Shown: positions 61,642 through 64,000 of the stretch, in pieces | Layout of the letters: each line of letters begins with the position of its first letter | Numbering within the stretch: the first letter of the stretch is position 1 | Source: Flammeovirgaceae bacterium UBA1842 | GTDB taxonomy: Bacteria > Bacteroidota > Bacteroidia > Cytophagales > Cyclobacteriaceae | Direction of reading: 5' to 3' | NCBI GenBank assembly: GCA_002338655.1 | Contig: DDIU01000053.1 | Location: 160,410-224,409, forward strand | Length of the DNA: 64,000 nucleotides | Translations under genes and position numbers: made by a program | Notes under the pieces: generated by a model | Databases searched by the model: none | What the model was told of the DNA's origin: nothing | What the model saw: the letters and a program-made list of their open reading frames with translations, nothing else

Positions 61642-63650
61642 TGAATTATAAAAACCTTATATCATCGATAGTATTTGTAAGCCTGTTTTTGGTTGCATCC
61701 ACTCCTGTGGAAAAGGAGGCTCCTATGGCTTCCAAATCAATTACGGTAAAAGAACTGCGCAATAAAATAGCAGGGGCTTGGATTGGTCAAATGATAGGTA
61801 ATATTTACGGCCTACCCCATGAGAACAAGTATATAAATGCCCCCGGAGACGAGAGCAAATGGCCGTATGGGTATTTGAAAAACCTAGATAAGCTTAAGAA
61901 ATACGAAGGAGCTTTTTCGGATGATGACACCGATGTTGAGTATATGTATTTGCTCAATATGGAAAAGTATGGTTATGAGCCTACTTACGAACAAATGCGT
62001 GAAGCTTGGATGTTCCATATTCGTGACCGTGTTTGGCTGGCCAATCGTGCGGCCTTAGGTCTCATGCATTTCGGGTACACACCACCATTTACCGGTGACA
62101 AAAGTATAAATCCACATTGGTTTCAAATTGATCCGCAACTCATTAATGAGATATGGGCCTATACTGCTCCCGGAATGGTGCAATATGCTGCACAAAAGTC
62201 TGATTGGGCGGCTCGAATTACCAGTGATGACTGGGGGGCTGAGCCCACAATACACTATGGGGCTATGTATGCGGCCGCTTTTTTTGAAAAGGATATTCGC
62301 AAGCTAATTGATATTGGGTTAAAAGAACTGCCTGCTAATGGTCGGTATGCCCAAACCATTAGGGATATGATTGCTTTACACAAAAAATATCCCAATAAAT
62401 GGCAAGATGCTTGGAAAGAAATGGCCGGGAAATATTATGTCAACGAGCCTGATCTCACCAAAACCATTTGGAATGCGAATCTTAACGGAGCCTGTGGAAT
62501 TTTAGCCATGTTGTATGGTGAGGGCGATTTTCAGCGTACGCTTGATCTTTCTTGCGCCATGGGTTTCGATGCTGACAATCAAGCGGCTACGGTAGCGGGT
62601 ATATTAGGAGTGATCGATGGCTTTGATGCCCTTCCTAAAAACCTATACTTACCTATTGAAGGTTGGGAAAAGCCTTTTAATGACACATATATCAACATCA
62701 CACGTCATGAATTGCCAGATGCAAGCATTCAAGATCAAATAGACAGGATGTTGGCCATGACTTTGAAATTAGTGAAAGGCAAGGGCGGCAAAGTGACGGG
62801 GGAAGCAGGGCAAGAAATAGTCACTATAAACACAAAAGCTACTTTTGATGTTCCTCTGGAGTTTTACATTGGCCCAGCAGCAGTTTTGGAAGTCAACAAA
62901 AAGGCTGATTTCAATTTTTATAGTGATGGAAATAAAGATTACAACTGGACACTGGTACAGGGAGAATTGCCAAAAGGCACTTCCTTCGAAAAAGGGAAAC
63001 TCACTGGAACACCACAGGTGCCTGGGAAATATAAGATTACGATCCAATTGGATAACGGGAAGAAATTCCTGAAAAAGGATTTTGAGCTATTGGTGCGCAA
63101 TGTGAATCTGGCAAGCTCAGCTACTTCGGTATTGGCCAATGTGCACACGCTGAATAGGGCCGTTCTTGATTCTTGCTGGACAACCTTTGGGAATTCCATG
63201 TATGCAAGCACCCCGGAAATAATACGTGATGGAAAATTAAATGGTGCAGGATCGGTCTTCTATAGTTTGGCCGCTAAAGCAAAAATTCCAAAAGTTGATT
63301 ATTACGGATATGAATGGGACGATGAGCAAGAGATTGATATGATCGTCTTTAATACTGGTGGCATGGAAGAGTTTGGCGGGTGGTTTACCTCTTTGAATGT
63401 TCAGTACAAAAATACTGAGGGGAAATGGGTAAGTGCTGAGCAGACACAAATCCAACCTGGATTACCGAAAACGGATATCGTTTTCTTCCAACCACATTTT
63501 GCGGAATATGTAATCTCTTTTAAATCGGTAAAAACAAAGGCCGTTCGAATTATTGGCGATGCCATGATTCAGGATCATTGGAACAAATACACTAAAAATA
63601 TATCGGGCTTTACGTCTATAGCGGAGTTGGGTGTTTATAAATCTAAATAA
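61641..63650 (+). CDS. exported ADP-ribosylglycohydrolase-family protein with Ig-like and discoidin-like C-terminus
   Basis: The 669-residue protein has a signal peptide (hydrophobic residues 6-20). The ADP-ribosylglycohydrolase fold (about 35-375) has IAGAWIGQMIGNIYGLPHE, the first acidic metal site SDDDTDVEY (near 92-100) and the second GFDADNQAAT (near 310). A putative-Ig segment follows (about 400-490, TLVQGELPKGTSFEKGKLTGTP), then a discoidin/F5-8C-like domain (about 500-669). The family removes ADP-ribose or hydrolyses N-ribosyl bonds with magnesium. Export and SusCD linkage point to release of ribose from ribosylated compounds outside the cytosol (inference). Confidence 0.85.
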   Translation: MNYKNLISSIVFVSLFLVASTPVEKEAPMASKSITVKELRNKIAGAWIGQMIGNIYGLPHENKYINAPGDESKWPYGYLKNLDKLKKYEGAFSDDDTDVEYMYLLNMEKYGYEPTYEQMREAWMFHIRDRVWLANRAALGLMHFGYTPPFTGDKSINPHWFQIDPQLINEIWAYTAPGMVQYAAQKSDWAARITSDDWGAEPTIHYGAMYAAAFFEKDIRKLIDIGLKELPANGRYAQTIRDMIALHKKYPNKWQDAWKEMAGKYYVNEPDLTKTIWNANLNGACGILAMLYGEGDFQRTLDLSCAMGFDADNQAATVAGILGVIDGFDALPKNLYLPIEGWEKPFNDTYINITRHELPDASIQDQIDRMLAMTLKLVKGKGGKVTGEAGQEIVTINTKATFDVPLEFYIGPAAVLEVNKKADFNFYSDGNKDYNWTLVQGELPKGTSFEKGKLTGTPQVPGKYKITIQLDNGKKFLKKDFELLVRNVNLASSATSVLANVHTLNRAVLDSCWTTFGNSMYASTPEIIRDGKLNGAGSVFYSLAAKAKIPKVDYYGYEWDDEQEIDMIVFNTGGMEEFGGWFTSLNVQYKNTEGKWVSAEQTQIQPGLPKTDIVFFQPHFAEYVISFKSVKTKAVRIIGDAMIQDHWNKYTKNISGFTSIAELGVYKSK

Positions 63651-63656
63651 AGAATA

Positions 63657-64000
63657 ATGGGAATGAAGTACACAATAAGTTTAACGAGTAAAATATTTTT
63701 CTTAGCGGCAGCATTTTTATTGCTAAGGTGTAACAGTGCAACAGAATCGGAAAAAGCCGTGTCAAATGATGTATTGGCCAACAGCGAATTCAACATTTCA
63801 CGGGACGATTTACAAAATAAAATCAAAGGTGGCTGGGCAGGCCAGACCATTGGCGTTGTTTATGGCGCACCTGTAGAGTTCAAATACAATGGTTCGATGA
63901 TCCATGACGACCAGAATATTCCTTGGAATGAACACTATGTAAAATACTGGTGGGACAAAAAACCGGGCTTATTCGATGATATTTATACGGATCTTAATTT
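63657..64000 (+). CDS. second ADP-ribosylglycohydrolase-family lipoprotein, N-terminal part (cut by window edge)
   Basis: The frame starts at ATG 63657, or the second ATG at 63663, 6 nt after the preceding stop. It runs off the window after 114 codons. A lipoprotein signal (FFLAAAFLLLRC) precedes LQNKIKGGWAGQTIGVVYGAPVEF and ends at FDDIYTDLN, which corresponds to the first acidic metal motif of the family. It is paralogous to the preceding gene but with a different N-terminal region. It probably belongs to the same operon. Confidence 0.85.
   Translation, partial: MGMKYTISLTSKIFFLAAAFLLLRCNSATESEKAVSNDVLANSEFNISRDDLQNKIKGGWAGQTIGVVYGAPVEFKYNGSMIHDDQNIPWNEHYVKYWWDKKPGLFDDIYTDLN

Overview
The window looks like chromosomal DNA of a Bacteroidota, most likely a free-living member of the Cytophagales/Flammeovirgaceae type. 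The signs are a SusC/SusD pair, many lipoproteins with a cysteine after a short signal peptide, LytS/LytTR and AraC regulators, AT-rich leaders mostly without Shine-Dalgarno sequences, and TAnnTTTG-like promoter boxes. The genus assignment is inference. No rRNA, tRNA or CRISPR array was recognised.

Layout. 1-9.4 kb: the 5' end of glnS (minus strand), a membrane AraC regulator, a membrane-anchored TlpA-like thioredoxin, an MscS channel, an M13 peptidase lipoprotein, a serine hydrolase, and a translationally overlapping set of alpha/beta hydrolase, ECF sigma factor and membrane protein (probable anti-sigma). 9.5-14.3 kb (minus strand): a tandem Usp protein, two small membrane proteins (Pmp3/YqaE and lmo0937 type), two DUF3494 'ice-binding' lipoproteins that share a conserved upstream element, and an outer-membrane beta-barrel protein. 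14.1-16.6 kb: a hybrid histidine kinase whose 5' end collides with the barrel gene, and a stand-alone receiver. 16.65-17.4 kb: a repeat-rich spacer. 17.4-25.2 kb (minus strand): a type I restriction-modification operon, hsdM - HigB-like toxin - HigA/ImmA protein - hsdS - hsdR. Its HsdM is interrupted in frame by a DUF559 (Vsr-like nuclease) module flanked by inverted palindromic repeats; this is the most unusual feature seen.

25.5-40.4 kb (plus strand): a long co-directional stress cluster. It holds an AraC regulator, two YceI proteins, an NTF2-like protein, an eRF1-like baeRF protein, a DsbA-like protein, DoxX, a DODA-type dioxygenase, catalase, a zinc alcohol dehydrogenase, Dps, pirin, a glyoxalase-fold ring-cleaving dioxygenase with its esterase, DUF5996, a broken cupin, an HPF-like protein and a TRIC/UPF0126 channel. 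Together they suggest defence against peroxide, quinones and catechols combined with ribosome protection.

40.4-51.4 kb: cardiolipin synthase, an HdeD-like protein, a thioredoxin-like protein, a membrane class III cyclase, a LytS/LytTR pair divergent from a beta-lactamase-like hydrolase and a CPBP protease, and a large Bacteroidota-type helical protein. 51.6-55.9 kb: a citrate/dicarboxylate utilisation operon (SLC13 transporter, a CitD-CitE fusion and CitF). 56.2-64 kb: a ribose-scavenging style locus (ribokinase, SusC, SusD and two exported ADP-ribosylglycohydrolase-family proteins, the last cut by the window edge). Five intergenic spacers are filled with the same AT-rich degenerate word repeats, all in one orientation.
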